Assembly (NCBI RefSeq): GCF_003253705.1
Contig: NZ_QKYU01000002.1
Coordinates: forward strand, 1-64,000
Reading direction: 5' to 3'
Source of the DNA: Humitalea rosea
GTDB taxonomy: Bacteria > Pseudomonadota > Alphaproteobacteria > Acetobacterales > Acetobacteraceae
DNA length: 64,000 nucleotides
The notes under the pieces are model-generated. The model did no database searches, was not told the origin of the DNA, and saw nothing but the letters and a program-made list of their open reading frames with translations. The first letter of the stretch is position 1, and each line of letters begins with the position of its first letter. Positions 43,232 to 52,235 of the stretch are shown here, piece by piece. The translations under genes were made by a program, and so were the position numbers.

Positions 43232-43924
43232 TTACGGGGCCTGGCGGGTGCCGTAGTGCATCAGCGCGGCGCGCAGCGGATCGGCGCCGGGGTTATGCGC
43301 GGCCATGTCGACCACGATCTGCCGTGCCCCCGCAGTGTTGCCGTAGTAGGAGCGGTTCGCCTCCGGCCGGCTGGTCAGGATGCTGCCTTCGATGGTGAGG
43401 CCGGCGAAGAGGCCGCTGGCCCGGGCGAAGGCGACGATGTCGGCGCCGACATTGGCGGTGGTCGAGCCCTCGATCCCGCCGCCGTATTGCGCGACCGCGA
43501 CGGAGGCATCCGCCCCCACCTTGAACTGGTTGTTGAGCAGCGCGTTCAGCCCGCGGTCGGTCAATACGATCATCACGATCTGGGCATCCTGCACGCCGAT
43601 CTGCAGGCCGAAGGAGCCCGAGCCCATGGTGTAGAAGGCGGGCGAGGACCACGAGCCCGCGCCATCGCGCGCGACCAGCACGCAGGCGCCGCCCTCGCCG
43701 CCGAAGATGAAGCCGGCGCGGAAGACGCGCGGGCAAATCATGGCCGCACGGGATCGTCGCAGCAAGTTGTTGAAATCGCCATTATTTTGCCCTGTGGCGA
43801 TTTCCTGCACCGTCAGCGTGGCGCGATCGACCAGCGCCTGTTGCTGCGGCTGGCCACCGGAAATGCCGGCGCAGGCGCTCAGCAGTCCCAGGAGCATGGT
43901 CAGTATCGTTATACGGCGATGCAT
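43232..43924 (-). CDS. SYLF/Ysc84-domain lipoprotein
   Basis: The 230-residue protein has a lipoprotein signal with lipobox LLSACAG (lipidated Cys at about 18). A SYLF (Ysc84) domain spans about 65-225, with PRVFRAGFIFGGEGG, SSPAFYTMGSGSFGLQIG and NQFKVGADASVAV. SYLF domains bind lipids in eukaryotes; bacterial lipoprotein versions are of unknown role, probably at the outer membrane. The gene is monocistronic. Its stop faces the end of the NUDIX gene. Confidence 0.85.
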   Translation of the reverse strand: MHRRITILTMLLGLLSACAGISGGQPQQQALVDRATLTVQEIATGQNNGDFNNLLRRSRAAMICPRVFRAGFIFGGEGGACVLVARDGAGSWSSPAFYTMGSGSFGLQIGVQDAQIVMIVLTDRGLNALLNNQFKVGADASVAVAQYGGGIEGSTTANVGADIVAFARASGLFAGLTIEGSILTSRPEANRSYYGNTAGARQIVVDMAAHNPGADPLRAALMHYGTRQAP

Positions 43925-43988
43925 GAACGTCCCCCGGCAAGTCTTTGCCCTGACGCGTTTCTAGCCGATTTCTGACACCAGGGCCAGT

Positions 43989-45752
43989 TTATCGTCGTCC
44001 GAACATGCGTTCGAGACTCGCGCGGTCCAGCCGCAGGAAGGTCGGGCGGCCATGGCTGCAGGTGGCGGCGCGCGGCGTTGCCTCCATCGACCGCAGCAGA
44101 GCGGCCATTTCCGGCACCGCGAGGCGGCGCCCGGCGCGGATGCTGCCGTGGCAGGCCAGCCGCGCCACCGCCGCATCGAGCCTGCGGTCCAGCGCCGGGG
44201 CATCGCCGGCGGCGTCCCAATCGGCGACCTCCTCGGCCAGGTCGCGCAGCATCGGGCCGGGATCGGCGGCCCCCAGCAGGGCGGGCATGGCACGGACCAG
44301 GATCGCCCCGGGGCCGAAGCCCTCGATCTCCAGCCCCAGCCGTGCCAGGGCGGGGGCGGCGGCGGCCAGAGCGGCGGCCTCGGCCTGCGGCAGATCGACC
44401 ACCGCGGGCAGCAGCATCGGTTGGGCGCGTACCCCGCCCGCCATGATCTGGGCGCGCAGATGCTCATGCGTCAGCCGTTCATGCGCCGCATGCTGGTCCA
44501 CCAGCACCAGCGCGCCATCGGCGGCTTCGGCGACGATGTAGGTGTCGAGCAATTGGCCGAGCGGGCGGCCGAGCGGGCCATCCGGCGAGTCCATCACGAC
44601 CTCGGCCGGGGCCGATGCCGAGTCTGGCACCTCGGCCCGGCGCGGCGCGAAGGCGAGGGAGAGCGGCGGCTGCGCCAGGGTGGGGGTGGGCGGCGCCGCC
44701 TCGGCGAAGCCGGACCAGGCAGGGGCGGGCGGCGCGGGCGTCCACCCCCCTGCGGCCCCCGCACCGACCCCCAGCGCCCGGCGCAGCGCGCCGATAACGA
44801 GGCTGCGGACCCGGTCCGCCTCGCGGAAGCGAAGCTCCGTCTTCATCGGATGCACGTTCACATCGACCGCCTCGGGGTCGATGGTCAGGAACAGGGCGCA
44901 GGCGGGGTGCCGCCCCTGGGCGATCTGGTCGCGATAGGCGACGCGGAGCCCCGCCCGCAGCAGCGGGTCGCGCACCGGCCGGCCGTTCACCACCAGATGC
45001 TGCCCACCCATGGTCGCGCGGGTATGCAGCGGCAGCGCCGTCAGCCCGCTGACCAGCAGCCCCGCCATATCGGCGCTGACCGGCACCGCGGCGGCGGCGA
45101 ATTCGGGGCCGAGCAAGGCGGCGATCCGCGCGTCGCGGTCTTGCGCCGGCAGGGCCAGCACCTCGCGGCCCTCGACCTCGGCGCGGAAGGCGACGCCGGG
45201 CCAGGCCAGCGCCAGCCGCCGCACCGCCTCGACCGCCGCCGCGGCCTCGGTGCTCGGCTGCTTGAGGAATTTGCGCCGGGCGGGGGTGGCATAGAACAGG
45301 TCCCGCACCTCGACCCGCGTGCCGGGGGCGCCGGCCGAGGGCGTCACGATGCCTTTGCGGCCGCCCTCGACCTCGATGCGATGCGCGCTGCCGCCGGGCA
45401 GGCGAGAGGTGAGCGACAGCCGTGCCACCGCCCCGATCGAGGGCAGCGCCTCGCCCCGGAACCCCAGCGTGCCGATGCGGAACAGCATGGCTTCCTCGGG
45501 CAGCTTGGAGGTGGCGTGGCGCTCGACCGCGAGCGCCAGATCCTCCGGCCCCATGCCGGCGCCGTCATCCTCGACCAGGATGCGGCTGCTGCCGCCGCCT
45601 TCGATGACCACGCCGATCCGGGTGGCGCCGGCATCCAGCGCGTTCTCGACCAGCTCCTTCACCGCGGCGGCGGGGCGCTCGACCACCTCACCGGCCGCGA
45701 TGCGGTCGGCGGTGGCGGAGGTGAGCAGGCGAATCCGGGGGGGCGGGGTCAC
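43989..45752 (-). CDS. mutL: DNA mismatch repair protein MutL
   Basis: The protein is about 587 residues with a GHKL ATPase: IAAGEVVERPAAAVKELVENALDAG, DDGAGM, ATSKL and LGFRGEALPSIGAVA. A Pro/Ala linker follows, then a C-terminal dimerisation domain containing LGQLLDTYIVAEA and DQHAAHERL. The C-terminal endonuclease motif (DQHAxxERxxxE form) appears as DQHAAHERLTHEHL, which is close but has the last Glu shifted. A GTG start at 45752 gives VTPPPRIRLL; an upstream GTG at 45791 would overlap the end of pgi by 13 nt. mutS is not in the window. Confidence 0.93.
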   Translation of the reverse strand: MTPPPRIRLLTSATADRIAAGEVVERPAAAVKELVENALDAGATRIGVVIEGGGSSRILVEDDGAGMGPEDLALAVERHATSKLPEEAMLFRIGTLGFRGEALPSIGAVARLSLTSRLPGGSAHRIEVEGGRKGIVTPSAGAPGTRVEVRDLFYATPARRKFLKQPSTEAAAAVEAVRRLALAWPGVAFRAEVEGREVLALPAQDRDARIAALLGPEFAAAAVPVSADMAGLLVSGLTALPLHTRATMGGQHLVVNGRPVRDPLLRAGLRVAYRDQIAQGRHPACALFLTIDPEAVDVNVHPMKTELRFREADRVRSLVIGALRRALGVGAGAAGGWTPAPPAPAWSGFAEAAPPTPTLAQPPLSLAFAPRRAEVPDSASAPAEVVMDSPDGPLGRPLGQLLDTYIVAEAADGALVLVDQHAAHERLTHEHLRAQIMAGGVRAQPMLLPAVVDLPQAEAAALAAAAPALARLGLEIEGFGPGAILVRAMPALLGAADPGPMLRDLAEEVADWDAAGDAPALDRRLDAAVARLACHGSIRAGRRLAVPEMAALLRSMEATPRAATCSHGRPTFLRLDRASLERMFGRR

Positions 45753-45778
45753 GGGGGGCAGGCTAGCACGTCGGGGTG

Positions 45779-47416
45779 CTAGCCGTTCCACGCCCCGCGT
45801 ATCGCCGCGATCAACCCTGCGGTGGAGCCGTCATGGTGCCCAGGCTCGGCGCCGGAGGCGACCTCTGGCAACAGCGCGGCGGCGAGGTGCTTGCCGAGTT
45901 CGACGCCGTATTGGTCGAAGGCATTCACCTGCCACAGCGCGCCGAGGCAAAAGACCTTGTGCTCATACAGCGCGACCAGCGCGCCCAGGGTCACCGGGTC
46001 CAGATGCGGCAGCAGCAGGGTCACGCTCGGCCGGTCGCCGGGGAAGACCCGATGCAACGCGACGCGCTCGATCGTGGCGGCATCGGCGCCGGTCTCGGCC
46101 ATCTCGGTATGGACATCCTCCAGGGTGCGGCCGGCCAGCAGCGCCTCGGACTGCGCCAGCCCATTGGCCAGCAGCATGCGGTGGTTGTCGGCCCAGCCAT
46201 GGTCGGGGCGGGCGATCAGGATGAAATCCACCGGCACCGGGGTGGTGCCCTGGTGCAGCAACTGCATGAAGGAATGCTGGGCATTGGTGCCCGGCTCGCC
46301 GAAGACCACCGGGCCGGTGGCATGGCCGACCGGATGCCCGTCCAGATGGATGCGCTTGCCGAGGCTCTCCATCTCGACCTGCTGCAGATGCGCCGGCAGG
46401 CGGCCGAGCCGGTTGTCGTAGGGCAGCACCGCGCGGGCGGTGTAGCCCAGCCCGTTGACGTGCCAGACCTCCACCAGCGCCAGCAGCAGCGGCAGATTAT
46501 CCTCTGCGGGCGCGGTCAGGAAATGCTCGTCCATCGCCCGGGCGCCCTCCAGCATCCCGGCCAAGGCCGCCCAGCCGCAGGAGAGGGCGATCACCAGGCC
46601 GATCGCCGACCAGAGCGAGAACCGCCCGCCCACCCAGTCGCGGAAGCCGAAGACCTGGCCCACGGGCACGCCGAAGGCGGAGGTGGCGGGGATGTTGGTC
46701 GAAAGTGCCACGAAATGCGCCGAGACATCCTCCTGCCCCAGCGCCTCGCGCAGCCAGCCGCGCACCATGGTGGCGTTCAACAGCGTCTCGGCGGTGGTGA
46801 AGGTCTTGGAAGCGATCAGCACCAGCGTGGTTTCAGGATTGAGCCGCGGGCGCAGCGCCTCCCAGGCATGGGCATCGACATTGGCGAGGAAATGCGGCCG
46901 CATCGGGCAGCCATCGCTCCACAGCGCCCGCACCGCCATGAAGGGGCCGAGGTCGCTGCCGCCGATTCCGATGTTGAGGACATCGGTGAAGCGCTTGCCG
47001 GTGGCGCCGACCAAGCGCCCGCTATGCACATTGGCGGTGAAGGCCTGCATCGCCGCCAGGGTCTTGGCGACCTCGGCCGAGGCATCCTCCTCCCCCACCG
47101 TGAAACCGCCCTTGGCGCGCAGCGCCATATGCAGCACGGCCCGATTCTCGGTCGCGTTCACCGGCTCGCCCCGGATCATGGCGTCGCGGCGGCCGAAGAC
47201 GTTGGACTCGACCGCGATCTGGTGCAGCAGCTCCAGCGCCTCGTCATCCAGCGACGTCTTGGAGAAATCCATCAGGATCGGCCCGGCCCGGCGGCTGTAC
47301 CGCCGGAAGCGGGCCGGATCATCCTCGAACAACCGGCGGATGCCGTGGCGTGTGGTGCCGTCCGCGCGCGGCGTCGCGACCCAGGCAGCGAGCGTGGCGA
47401 CGGTAGGATGGGTCAC
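45779..47416 (-). CDS. pgi: Glucose-6-phosphate isomerase
   Basis: The 545-residue enzyme interconverts glucose 6-phosphate and fructose 6-phosphate. Signatures are DVLNIGIGGSDLGP, LIASKTFTTAETLLNA, FGEPGTNAQHSFMQLLHQG and a C-terminal VNAFDQYGVELGKHLA containing the catalytic Lys region. The GTG start gives the usual length. It lies 27 nt upstream of the mutL start on the same strand, so they are possibly co-transcribed. Confidence 0.96.
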   Translation of the reverse strand: MTHPTVATLAAWVATPRADGTTRHGIRRLFEDDPARFRRYSRRAGPILMDFSKTSLDDEALELLHQIAVESNVFGRRDAMIRGEPVNATENRAVLHMALRAKGGFTVGEEDASAEVAKTLAAMQAFTANVHSGRLVGATGKRFTDVLNIGIGGSDLGPFMAVRALWSDGCPMRPHFLANVDAHAWEALRPRLNPETTLVLIASKTFTTAETLLNATMVRGWLREALGQEDVSAHFVALSTNIPATSAFGVPVGQVFGFRDWVGGRFSLWSAIGLVIALSCGWAALAGMLEGARAMDEHFLTAPAEDNLPLLLALVEVWHVNGLGYTARAVLPYDNRLGRLPAHLQQVEMESLGKRIHLDGHPVGHATGPVVFGEPGTNAQHSFMQLLHQGTTPVPVDFILIARPDHGWADNHRMLLANGLAQSEALLAGRTLEDVHTEMAETGADAATIERVALHRVFPGDRPSVTLLLPHLDPVTLGALVALYEHKVFCLGALWQVNAFDQYGVELGKHLAAALLPEVASGAEPGHHDGSTAGLIAAIRGAWNG

Positions 47417-47501
47417 GCGGCGTACTCTCCCCGAGTCATTTCGCCGCAGCCTGCCCCGCTTTGGGCGCCGCGGCGAGACGTGTGGTTGGCGGAGCGCGGG
47501 C

Positions 47502-48752
47502 TTACAGCCCCACGGGCTGTCCCGCCACCAGAACCGACAGCGCCTGCGGGTGCAGCAGCCGCGCCGCGACCCGGCTGGTATCGGCCGGGATCAGCGCCGC
47601 CAGGCGTTCGGGCCGCCGGTCCAGCCAGTCCATCGAACGCCCGTTGCGCCGCAGCGCCAGCAGCCCCGATGCGATCCGCAGGCTGTCGGTGAATTGCAGC
47701 GGCTGGTTGCCGGTCAGGAAGGCGACGGCATCGGCCAGCTCCTCCGCCGTCGGGCCGCCGGCGGCCATGCGGACCCATTCCTGGCGCAGCACCGAGATGG
47801 TCTCGGCCATGCGGGCATTCTCGGTCGCGACGGTGCCGAGCACGACGCCCTGGCCCAACAGCGTTTCGAAGCCGGTGTAGATGCCATAGGTCAGGCCGCG
47901 CTTGGTGCGGATCTCCTCCATCAGCCGGGAGGAGAAGCCGCCCCCGCCGAGGATACGCAGCACCACCTGCGCCGCCTCCCAATCCGGGTCGGCGACCAAA
48001 AGCCCCTGTTGGGTGAAGATGGCGAAGGATTGCGGCGCCTCGATCGGCACGATCTTCAGGCCGAAATCGGCGATCATCGGCAGCGGCGGCACGCCCGGCG
48101 GATCGCCGGCCGGCAGCGCGCCGAACAGCTCGGGCAGCAAAGCGGCGAGCTGGCCCGGGGTGATGGCGCCGGCCGCGGTAACCAGCAGCCCGCCCTGGCG
48201 CAGCTGCCGGGCCAGGGCGGCGCGCAGGGCCGCGGCATCCAGGCCGGGCAGGCTCTCCTCGGTGCCGCCGGTCGGGCGGGCGATGGGGTGGCCGGGGAAG
48301 GCCGCCGGCCAGAAGGCGCGGGAGGCACGGCCGCGCGGGGTTTCCAGCGCGGCGCGGGCCTGGGTCAGCGCCCGCGCCCGGCCACGTTCCAGCGGCTGCG
48401 CATCCAGCCGCGGCGCCGTCATGCACAGCCGCGCGAGGCGCACGGCCTCGGGCAAGGCATTCGTCAGGCAGCGGAAGCCGCCCTGGGACTCATCCCGTCC
48501 GCCGTTGAAGTTGAGCGAGATCGCCGCATCGCGCAGCGCCTCGGCCATCGCGGTCTCGGGCAGGTCGCCGGCGCCGGAGGTCAGCAGCCCCATGGCGAGG
48601 GAGGTCGCGCCCTCCACCCCCGGCGGGTCCAGCGCAGCCCCCCCCGGCCAGGACCAGGAGAGCGAGACGACGGGGACGCTATGGTCCTCGACCAGCCAGG
48701 CGGTGAAATCGCCACCGGAGACGGCCTGGATCGGCAGCGAGAAGCCGGTCAC
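47502..48752 (-). CDS. M16 peptidase, zinc-free partner
   Basis: The 416-residue M16-fold protein has the two halves of a pitrilysin-like unit but no HxxEH site. The corresponding segment reads GVEGATSLAMGLLTSGAG. The late RxxY-type region is present (GLTYGIYTGFETLLG). Such catalytically dead partners form heterodimers with an active M16 subunit, like the mitochondrial processing peptidase pair. The GTG at 48752 overlaps the stop of the active partner as GTGA, which supports a tight complex. It probably acts in the periplasm; the signal for this copy is unclear. Confidence 0.85.
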   Translation of the reverse strand: MTGFSLPIQAVSGGDFTAWLVEDHSVPVVSLSWSWPGGAALDPPGVEGATSLAMGLLTSGAGDLPETAMAEALRDAAISLNFNGGRDESQGGFRCLTNALPEAVRLARLCMTAPRLDAQPLERGRARALTQARAALETPRGRASRAFWPAAFPGHPIARPTGGTEESLPGLDAAALRAALARQLRQGGLLVTAAGAITPGQLAALLPELFGALPAGDPPGVPPLPMIADFGLKIVPIEAPQSFAIFTQQGLLVADPDWEAAQVVLRILGGGGFSSRLMEEIRTKRGLTYGIYTGFETLLGQGVVLGTVATENARMAETISVLRQEWVRMAAGGPTAEELADAVAFLTGNQPLQFTDSLRIASGLLALRRNGRSMDWLDRRPERLAALIPADTSRVAARLLHPQALSVLVAGQPVGL

Positions 48753-50149
48753 GCCGGCACCTCCGTGCCCTCGGGCAACAGCCATCCCGTGGTGTGGATC
48801 GGGTTCGGGCCGAGCACCGCGCGGGCCGCCGCCGTCACCTGCGCCGCCGTCACCGCGCCAATATGCGCGGGCCAGTATTCCACGCTGTCGAGCGACAGGC
48901 CGATCGACAGCGCCTGGCCGATCATGCGCGGCGCGGCCCCCAGCCCGTCCAGCGCCAGCAGCGCGCCGGCGGTCAGTTGCCGCGTGCTGCGGGTGGTTTC
49001 GGCCTCGGTCACGCCCCGGTCGAGCAGCCTGGCGATTTCCGCCCGCAGCGCCGATTCGACCCGTTCGGGCGGGATGCCGCGGCGGGGTGCGGTCTGGATG
49101 CTGAAATCCGAAATGCCGAAGGTATCCGCATCGGAGGACGCCCCGACCCAGGCCGAAAGCCCCTCCTGCACCAGCGCCTTGTGCAGGCGGGAGCCGGGGC
49201 CGCTGCCGAGCAGATGCGCCAGCACCTCCAGCGGGTAGGCGTGGCGGGTCTCGCCCCAGGTGAGCGAGGGGGCGGCCCAGGACATGGCGAAGATCGCCTC
49301 CTCCACCCGCTCGTGCTGGATCAGCCGCGCGCTGGCCGCCGCCGCCGGGGGGGCGGCGCGCAGGCGGGGCGTGGCGGGGCGGGCGGGGACGGCGCCGAAA
49401 TTCTCGACGGCGATGCGGCGGAAATCGGCCTCGGTCACCGCACCGGCCACCACGAGCACGCAGTTGGACGGCGCGTAATGGGTGGCGTGGAAGTCGAGCA
49501 GCGCCTGCCGGTCGATCGCGCGCATCTCATCCGGCCAGCCGATCACCGGGCGGCCCTGCCAATGCTGGCGGCCCCACATGGCGGCGTTGAAGGCCTCCTG
49601 AAACCGGGCGCGGGGGGAGACATCGGTGCGCTGGCGGCGTTCCTCGATGATGACCAGCTGCTCGGCGGCGACCTCATCGGCCGGGATCAGCGCGACCGCC
49701 TGGCGGTCGGATTCCAGCATCGCGACCATCGGCAGGCGCGAGGCCTCGACCTGGGCGTAGTAGGCGGTGACGTCGCGGGAGGTGAAGGCATTGTCGTTGC
49801 CGCCCTGCCGCGCGATCCGCAGGGAATACTCGCCCGACGGCACATGCGGGCTGCCCTTGAACATCATGTGTTCGAGGAAATGCGCGGTGCCCGACAGCCC
49901 CTGCGGATCATCGCCCGCGCCGGCGCCGACAAACAGGTACTGCGCCACCACCGGCGCCCGGCGCTGTTCGACATGCGCGATCCGCAAGCCATTCGGCAGG
50001 GTCCAGAGCCCGGCGCCGAACAGCGGCCGTGCCGGGGGCACGGGCGGCGGCACCGGCGGCGGCACCAGTTGGGCGGCGGCGAGGCTCGGCAGGACCGCAG
50101 GCGCGAGGGCCGCGACGGCGAGGGTGGCGCGGCGTGTCAGATCAGGCAT
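48749..50149 (-). CDS. M16 zinc peptidase, catalytic subunit
   Basis: The 466-residue protein has a signal peptide (about 1-26, ending AAAQL), a Pro-rich linker (VPPPVPPPVPP), and the zinc and catalytic motif H90-FLE-H94 in GTAHFLEHMMFKG. The distal Glu ligand lies in EQLVIIEERR. It ends NPIHTTGWLLPEGTEVPA. The next gene is the inactive M16 partner, overlapping by 4 nt. The pair probably degrades peptides or processes periplasmic proteins; the substrate is unknown. Confidence 0.9.
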   Translation of the reverse strand: MPDLTRRATLAVAALAPAVLPSLAAAQLVPPPVPPPVPPARPLFGAGLWTLPNGLRIAHVEQRRAPVVAQYLFVGAGAGDDPQGLSGTAHFLEHMMFKGSPHVPSGEYSLRIARQGGNDNAFTSRDVTAYYAQVEASRLPMVAMLESDRQAVALIPADEVAAEQLVIIEERRQRTDVSPRARFQEAFNAAMWGRQHWQGRPVIGWPDEMRAIDRQALLDFHATHYAPSNCVLVVAGAVTEADFRRIAVENFGAVPARPATPRLRAAPPAAAASARLIQHERVEEAIFAMSWAAPSLTWGETRHAYPLEVLAHLLGSGPGSRLHKALVQEGLSAWVGASSDADTFGISDFSIQTAPRRGIPPERVESALRAEIARLLDRGVTEAETTRSTRQLTAGALLALDGLGAAPRMIGQALSIGLSLDSVEYWPAHIGAVTAAQVTAAARAVLGPNPIHTTGWLLPEGTEVPA

Positions 50150-50194
50150 CCGCTGAGTATTGGGATGCAGCGTGCAAACGCCAATGGGGTTTGG

Positions 50195-50980
50195 TCAACC
50201 CGTGCGCCGGAGCGGGCCGATCCAGCCCTGCACATGCCGCCCCCAGGCCTGGCGGCTGCGCCGGCCGGGATAGGAGGCCTTCACCGGCCCCTCGAAGTTG
50301 AAGACCTTATGGCCCTCGTCCTGCGAATACTGGACCTGGATGCCGGCCTCGGCCGGGCGATTGGCGGCGTCCGATATCCCGTTCAGCAGCGCATCGCCCT
50401 GCGCCCCATCGCCGACCGAGCAGCCCATCATATCGACGCAGCCGAAGGGGGCGAGGATGTCGTTCAACCGCTCGAACTGCGCCCGCATCGCCGGGAAATG
50501 CTGCACCGACACGCCCGAGAGATGCCCCATGTTGCCGCCGTCATGGCCCGAGGCGACGTTCTGCATCCCCGGCCCGCCATGCGAGTAGAAGCGGACCATC
50601 GCCGTCATCCCCCCGGCGCCGGCGCGGGCGACGACCTCATCCATCGCCGCCGCCACGGCATTGCTCATGCCATACATGATGATCGGATTGCCCCCGGCGC
50701 GGGTCAGCCCGGAACAGACGCGCTGGCGCTGGGCGCTGTCCTCGGCATCCACGACATTGATGATGCGGTAGCCGGTGACGCGCTCGATCGCGCGCCAGGT
50801 GTCCAGGCCGATGGTGCCATCCGCCAGCAGCCCGCCGGCCCGCTGCTGGAAGGCCGAAACCGCCGCGGCGGTGTTCGGGCCATAGGCGCCATCGATGTCG
50901 ATATGGGCGCCCTGGGCGCGCAGAATCCCTTGGATCATGACAACGCGCGGACCGCGATCGCCGCGACGAATCAGCAGCAT
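50195..50980 (-). CDS. Peptidoglycan-binding protein with a caspase-like (clan CD) C-terminal domain
   Basis: The 261-residue protein starts MLLIRRGDRGPRV. Residues 1-68 are a PG_binding_1 domain with the repeated GPxxxxVxxFQ pattern (YGPNTAAAVSAFQQRAG). Residues about 96-230 have a His in FYSHGGPG (H134) and a Cys in MMGCSVGDG (C187) at the spacing of caspase-fold peptidases, as in DUF4347 and CHAT-type domains. No Sec signal is visible. GGGAGG lies 6 nt before the ATG. It is upstream of the M16 pair on the same strand. A peptidoglycan-anchored protease or protease-like sensor is an inference; I know of no named family with this arrangement. Confidence 0.65.
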   Translation of the reverse strand: MLLIRRGDRGPRVVMIQGILRAQGAHIDIDGAYGPNTAAAVSAFQQRAGGLLADGTIGLDTWRAIERVTGYRIINVVDAEDSAQRQRVCSGLTRAGGNPIIMYGMSNAVAAAMDEVVARAGAGGMTAMVRFYSHGGPGMQNVASGHDGGNMGHLSGVSVQHFPAMRAQFERLNDILAPFGCVDMMGCSVGDGAQGDALLNGISDAANRPAEAGIQVQYSQDEGHKVFNFEGPVKASYPGRRSRQAWGRHVQGWIGPLRRTG

Positions 50981-51092
50981 TATAGCCTCCCTTGCCAATA
51001 AGGGGACGCGATCGGTTCGGGAATGGTCGCGAGAACACACGGCTCTGTGGCCGGCCATCAAGCATGCGTGCGCGGCACCCGGCCCCGGTGTC

Positions 51093-52235
51093 TCAGCTCT
51101 GGCCGCCGATGACCTGCGCCATCGCCCGCCACATTGCCTTGCGGCTGCCCTCCCAGTCGAGCGGCAGGCCGCGGTGATGCAGCCCGTCCTTGCGGGCGAC
51201 GTCCGGGTCGGTGACCAGCCAGGAATATCGATCGACCAGGCCCCAGGTCAGGACCGTCCGCACCCCGCCATCCACCGCCGATGCCAGGAAATCCCGTACC
51301 CGTGCCGCCACCACATCGTCGCGGGCGGGATAGCCCTCGGGCACGCGCCAATCCTCGCGCACATCCAGCTCGGTGATCAGCACCGACAGGCCGAGGGCGC
51401 GGATGGCGCGGACGAAGGCGGTGAATTTCTCCGCGCTGAAGGCGTTCCGCATCTGCAGATGGCCCTGGATGCCGACGGCATCGATCGGCACGTCACGGTC
51501 GCGCAGGCCCCGGAGCAGCCCGAGCAGACGCTGCCGCTTCTCATCCGCCGAGGGCGTGTCCTCCTCGATGCCGTATTCGTTCAGCGTCAGCCGCAGGGTC
51601 GGGTCGATCTCCCGCGCCTTGCGGAAGGCGAGATCAATGTAGCCGGGCCCCAGAGCGGTCAGCATCGGCGTGGCGCGCAGCGGCCCGGGGCCGCCATCGG
51701 GGGTGTCGCTGCCCGGGGGATCGGCCACCACCTCATTCACCACATCCCAGTCGCGGATACGCGGCCGGGTGCGGTTGAGCACCGTCTCGAAATGCGCATC
51801 CATCACGCCACGGGCCCGATCGGCACCGCTGGCGATCGCCTCCCGCGCCCAGGGGGGCAGGGCCGCGTGCCAGACCAGCGCGTGGCCGCGGACGGCGATG
51901 CCCTTGGCTTGGGCGAAGGTCAGCACCTCGTCGAGGAGGCCGAAGTCGAACTTGCCCTCCTCCGGCTGCAAGGTCTCGAACTTCGCTTCCCATTCCGGCA
52001 CCATGACCGCGCATTCACGGGCGACGTCCCCGGCATAGGGCGGGTCCTCGGCCAGGCGGTCGCTGCGCACCGCGCAGCCATAGGTGAAGCCCGCGAGCCG
52101 CCCCAGCGAGCCAAGGCCGGGCAAGGCCCCAGGGCTTGGGGGCGCGGTGGAGGCCGGCGCGGCGGCTTGCGCCATGGTCGTGGTGGAAAGCACCGCGGCG
52201 AGGGCCGCCCGGCGCCGGTAGGCCGTGCCGGTCAT
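51093..52235 (-). CDS. GH10 endo-1,4-beta-xylanase
   Basis: The 380-residue secreted enzyme has a Tat-like N-terminus (AYRRRAALAAVLSTTTMAQA) and a glycoside hydrolase family 10 barrel. The GHALVWH motif (117-123), the acid/base E168 in DWDVVNEVV and the nucleophile E289 in LITELDVRED are all present. It hydrolyses internal xylan bonds. The ATG overlaps the end of the di-iron ferritin-like gene by ATGA. No other plant-cell-wall enzymes or xylose genes are in the window. Confidence 0.92.
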   Translation of the reverse strand: MTGTAYRRRAALAAVLSTTTMAQAAAPASTAPPSPGALPGLGSLGRLAGFTYGCAVRSDRLAEDPPYAGDVARECAVMVPEWEAKFETLQPEEGKFDFGLLDEVLTFAQAKGIAVRGHALVWHAALPPWAREAIASGADRARGVMDAHFETVLNRTRPRIRDWDVVNEVVADPPGSDTPDGGPGPLRATPMLTALGPGYIDLAFRKAREIDPTLRLTLNEYGIEEDTPSADEKRQRLLGLLRGLRDRDVPIDAVGIQGHLQMRNAFSAEKFTAFVRAIRALGLSVLITELDVREDWRVPEGYPARDDVVAARVRDFLASAVDGGVRTVLTWGLVDRYSWLVTDPDVARKDGLHHRGLPLDWEGSRKAMWRAMAQVIGGQS

